Shown: in pieces, positions 34,849 through 36,649 of the stretch
Layout: each line of letters starts with the position of its first letter
Numbering within the stretch: position 1 is the first letter of the stretch
Source of the DNA: Caloramator proteoclasticus DSM 10124
GTDB lineage: Bacteria > Bacillota > Clostridia > Clostridiales > Caloramatoraceae
Assembly (NCBI RefSeq): GCF_900129265.1
Contig: NZ_FQVG01000027.1
Coordinates: 1 to 36,649 of the forward strand
Reading direction: 5' to 3'
DNA: 36,649 nt
Notes under the pieces: model-generated
What the model was told of the DNA's origin: nothing
The model's input: the letters and a program-made list of their open reading frames with translations, nothing else
The model's database searches: none
Program-made: the position numbers and the translations under genes

Positions 34849-35250
34849 ATGTGTTATTTTATTTTTGCCGAAACAAGTAATACTATTAACGAAGAGGTTA
34901 TAGAAAGAAACGAACAGAGCAGCCTTTATGTACAAAATTTATCTTATTTAGTTGAAATTAAGGATAAAAATTTATATCATATAAGTAACGGTCACTGTGC
35001 CTGCGATATTGCAGTAAGTCCTCATAGATTAATTGACAATGTAAAGGACGTACTTAAAAACATTGAAGGCAACTTTAATTTTATAATAATAGATAGCGAA
35101 AAGGATGATGTTGAACCTCTACTTGAAGAAAATAAGGACTTTGAATCCTTTTTATCTAAATTTGAAACCGTAGAAATTAACTTCAATGAATTTATTAGCA
35201 AATATCCAAATCAAATAAAGTTTGACACTCTCTACAAAATAAAGCGATAA
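34849..35250 (+). CDS. Hypothetical protein, 133 residues
   Basis: I do not recognise this protein. It is acidic, lacks a signal peptide or membrane segment, and looks like a small alpha/beta cytoplasmic protein. The N-terminus MCYFIFAET and a central HISNGHCACDIAV (CxC, with nearby His) could be a metal or redox site. AAAGGGGTGAT precedes the ATG and a TATAAT lies at 34819-34824, so it appears to be really expressed. It ends inside the stem of the terminator it shares with the convergent DUF948-like gene. Confidence 0.75.
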   Translation: MCYFIFAETSNTINEEVIERNEQSSLYVQNLSYLVEIKDKNLYHISNGHCACDIAVSPHRLIDNVKDVLKNIEGNFNFIIIDSEKDDVEPLLEENKDFESFLSKFETVEINFNEFISKYPNQIKFDTLYKIKR

Positions 35251-35273
35251 GCCTATGCTTATCGCTTTATTTT
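35236..35273. terminator. Bidirectional terminator overlapping the ends of two convergent genes
   Basis: A perfect 17-bp stem (35236-35252 with 35257-35273) closes a 4-base loop and is bounded by A and T runs on both sides. The stem contains the last codons and stop of both flanking genes; because it is an inverted repeat, both proteins end in the same residues, KIKR. Confidence 0.92.
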
Positions 35274-35639
35274 AAACTTCTTTTTAGAAAAAAGACTCCT
35301 GAACTGTGAAAACACATCAACAACATCAGAAACTGCTGATACTATATCATCCACAGTTGCTGCAACCTCATTTACACTTGATACAATATCTCCTACCTCA
35401 TCACCCTTTGATTCTATACTTGCTGCAATTTTATTCACATTATCAACAAGCTTAGGTAGGGTATTTAATGTATTATCTATATTGTTTTTATTTGTATCTA
35501 ATATGCTGTTAATCTTGTCTGCCATTAAACCTAACTTCTTTAAAGTAGTAACTATATAGTATGTAATAAAAATTACTGCAACTATACCAACTAACGCAAG
35601 TATATCACTTAAAGTTATAGTTAAAGTTAAACTACCCAT
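35259..35639 (-). CDS. DUF948-like membrane-anchored coiled-coil protein
   Basis: This 126-residue protein has one N-terminal membrane helix (about residues 11-32) and then a long heptad-like region rich in I, V, N and D (about 35-112), with repeated segments of the type 'SSVNEVAATVDDIVSAVSDVV'. This matches the DUF948 group of small Bacillota envelope or general-stress proteins. It lies 3 bases after the YtxH-like gene, so the two are co-transcribed, and YtxH and DUF948 genes are frequent neighbours. GGAGAATAATAT precedes the ATG. The function is unknown. Confidence 0.85.
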   Translation of the reverse strand: MGSLTLTITLSDILALVGIVAVIFITYYIVTTLKKLGLMADKINSILDTNKNNIDNTLNTLPKLVDNVNKIAASIESKGDEVGDIVSSVNEVAATVDDIVSAVSDVVDVFSQFRSLFSKKKFKIKR

Positions 35640-35642
35640 ATA

Positions 35643-35999
35643 TTATTCTCCCTCTTTTTCCTCTTCATCATTGCAGCAATCTTCATCTTCTCCACAACAG
35701 CAGCCCATATCATCTTCACAGCAACAATCAAAATCCTCTAAACATTCTTCTCCTTCACAGCAGCAACTTGTCTTAACAACCTTTGACTTTACGTTTTCTG
35801 CAACTTCCTTTGCTTTATCTAATGCCTCCTTTGCACCCTCCTTTAAATCCTCTCTTGTTTCTTTACCTGACTTTGGTGCAAATAATATACCTGAAATTGC
35901 TCCAAGTGCCGCACCTATAGCTACACCCGCTGCAAGACCTTTCCTTAAGCTCTTTTTTGCTCTCTTTTCTCCTCTTAAATCAATGTCAAACCTTTTCAT
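35643..35999 (-). CDS. YtxH-like protein with a cysteine-rich acidic tail
   Basis: This 118-residue protein starts with a basic segment and a glycine/alanine-rich membrane-associated helix (GLAAGVAIGAALGAISGILF, 21-40), followed by APKSGKETREDLKEG, the usual YtxH signature, and a coiled-coil region to about residue 75. The unusual part is the tail (78-118): 12 cysteines in clusters (three CCC triplets, one CC pair and one single) embedded in Asp and Glu. Such clusters can bind soft metals. AAAGGAGGTTGATACT precedes the ATG. It is the first gene of a two-gene operon. YtxH proteins are linked to general stress; the tail's role is unknown. Confidence 0.88.
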   Translation of the reverse strand: MKRFDIDLRGEKRAKKSLRKGLAAGVAIGAALGAISGILFAPKSGKETREDLKEGAKEALDKAKEVAENVKSKVVKTSCCCEGEECLEDFDCCCEDDMGCCCGEDEDCCNDEEEKEGE

Positions 36000-36021
36000 A
36001 GTATCAACCTCCTTTTGTCAT

Positions 36022-36030
36022 ATTATACCA
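36022..36030 (-). promoter_or_regulatory. Extended -10 promoter of the ytxH-like operon
   Basis: On the minus strand TGGTATAAT is a perfect extended -10 about 22 bases before the YtxH-like ATG. A TTTACT lies 16 bases upstream. Confidence 0.72.
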
Positions 36031-36076
36031 CAAAGTATAAAAAAGTAAACTATTTCGACAAATATTAGATTTTAAG

Positions 36077-36135
36077 ATAAAAAATAAAGCAACATTTATT
36101 ACTTAGTATCAGAAAAGTGAGTAATAAATGTTGCT
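36077..36135 (-). terminator. Rho-independent terminator of the 36-kb non-coding RNA
   Basis: A perfect 16-bp stem (36088-36103 with 36120-36135, core GCAACATTTATTAC) closes a 16-base loop and is followed by TTATTTTTTATC on the minus strand. Confidence 0.85.
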
Positions 36136-36271
36136 ATGTGAACTACCCCCACTTATAGAAGTAGTGGCTTCGTGGTCAATACTCCCAACAGAGCAAGTTA
36201 TCCCACGCTCAAAGGGCTGTTCCTTCCCCAGATGTACCATTTACATGGCTAATCTTAGCTTGGTTTTCGCT
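36081..36271 (-). ncRNA. Structured small RNA of about 190 nt (raiA-like or IS605-type omega-like)
   Basis: The minus strand carries a stand-alone transcription unit: promoter at 36278-36306, a body of higher GC content than its flanks, and a strong terminator. The body shows conserved-looking blocks: CCCTTTGAGCGTGGGATAAC, then CTTGCTCTGTTGGGAG, and a 3' part in which ACTTCTATAAGT forms a hairpin followed by GGGGGTAGTTCAC. That 3' end looks like the right ends of clostridial IS200/IS605 elements, whose RNAs guide TnpB. It also looks like the abundant clostridial raiA RNA. No tnpB gene is next to it, which favours an independent RNA. The family assignment is from memory of the motifs; that it is a structured RNA gene is well supported. 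Confidence 0.7.
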
Positions 36272-36277
36272 CTAATA

Positions 36278-36306
36278 ATTGTAGCATTTTTTATATATTT
36301 TTACAA
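36278..36306 (-). promoter_or_regulatory. Promoter of the non-coding RNA
   Basis: On the minus strand TTGTAA (36301-36306) and TACAAT (36278-36283) are spaced by 17 bases. Between this and the transposase fragment (36307-36493) the AT-rich DNA holds only short imperfect repeats, probably including the insertion-sequence end. Confidence 0.75.
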
Positions 36307-36493
36307 CATTCATCACCTACTTACAGAGATTTCGCAGTAAAATTCCAGTAGAATTTTTATTTTTACTGAAATTATATCTTATTACATCTTATTGAAGAAA
36401 TGGTATTCCGCCATCCCTGTAGATTATAAAAATAGTTATAACTCCCCCTACCCCAAGAAATTTAAATAATTAATTTCCAATTTTATTGTTGCA

Positions 36494-36649
36494 TTAAGTT
36501 TTTTCAAATACTGGGTTATTCCAGGTATCTTCTATTGTAAATCTCTCATCTCTTATATCCTCAATAATATTTATTTGAAGCATTCTTTTCTTTCTAAAAC
36601 CTCTAATACATCTAAAAAAATATAACTGCATAAGATTAAATGCTATAAT
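36494..36649 (-). CDS. Transposase C-terminal fragment (cut by window edge)
   Basis: On the minus strand an open frame enters from the right edge and ends with TAA at 36494-36496, giving 51 residues. The segment IIAFNLMQLYFFRCIRG and the ending EDTWNNPVFEKT look like the last helix and tail of a DDE-type transposase ('AFNLMQL' is a frequent ending block). The family cannot be fixed from so little. The start and catalytic residues lie outside the window, so it may be intact or broken. Confidence 0.55.
   Translation of the reverse strand: MIAFNLMQLYFFRCIRGFRKKRMLQINIIEDIRDERFTIEDTWNNPVFEKT

Noticed and set aside
35671-36048. 125-codon Ser/Gln-rich frame on the plus strand
   Set aside because: It is the antisense shadow of the cysteine-rich YtxH-like gene; the poly-Gln arises from the complement of the Cys codons and there is no ribosome binding site.
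36128-36340. 70-codon frame on the plus strand
   Set aside because: It lies opposite the structured RNA, has no ribosome binding site and no recognisable similarity.

Overview
The window is AT-rich DNA from a low-GC Gram-positive bacterium, most likely a member of the Clostridia. The support is the clostridial glycogen operon with both glgC and glgD, a formate-tetrahydrofolate ligase beside a FolD of clostridial type, AGGAGG-like ribosome binding sites, frequent TTG/GTG starts and very short intergenic gaps. A thermophilic or proteolytic genus such as Caloramator is possible, but the sequence alone does not show this.

Layout. 1-111 is the start of an IS1380-type transposase, cut by the window edge. 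342-2084 holds a LysR regulator, a TusA-like sulfur carrier and a methyltransferase. 2121-10172 (minus strand) is a five-gene glycogen operon, glgB-glgC-glgD-glgA-glgP, closed by a strong bidirectional terminator. 10569-23812 (minus strand) is a beta-glucan oligosaccharide locus: a LacI regulator with two matching operators, a sugar-binding lipoprotein, two permeases, a large (1071 aa) inverting phosphorylase, a GH30 enzyme, a GH1 beta-glucosidase and a 912 aa GH94 phosphorylase. 24049-24254 is a 206-bp imperfect palindrome of unknown nature. 24277-26806 encodes folD and fhs for one-carbon metabolism. 26997-32093 encodes a 1698-residue secreted subtilase with two C-terminal SH3 domains. 32334-32423 is tRNA-Ser(CGA). 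32558-34282 is a PadR regulator with a FetAB-type ABC exporter, followed by convergent tadA. 34849-35999 carries three small genes: an unknown protein, a DUF948-like membrane protein and a YtxH-like protein with a 12-cysteine acidic tail. 36081-36271 is a structured non-coding RNA with its own promoter and terminator. 36494-36649 is the C-terminal end of a transposase.

How the genes may work together. The best biological story is the pairing of the two sugar blocks. Imported beta-linked glucooligosaccharides would be cut by two phosphorylases, giving glucose 1-phosphate without spending ATP. Glucose 1-phosphate is the substrate of GlgC next door, so the region could convert beta-glucan into stored alpha-glucan (glycogen/granulose), and GlgP would release it again as glucose 1-phosphate. 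The linkage of the imported glucan is not proven. The 912-residue length of the GH94 enzyme and the company of a ~1070-residue phosphorylase point to beta-1,3 (laminarin-type) glucan, with beta-1,2 as the main alternative. No transporter ATPase is present, so it must be supplied from elsewhere in the genome.
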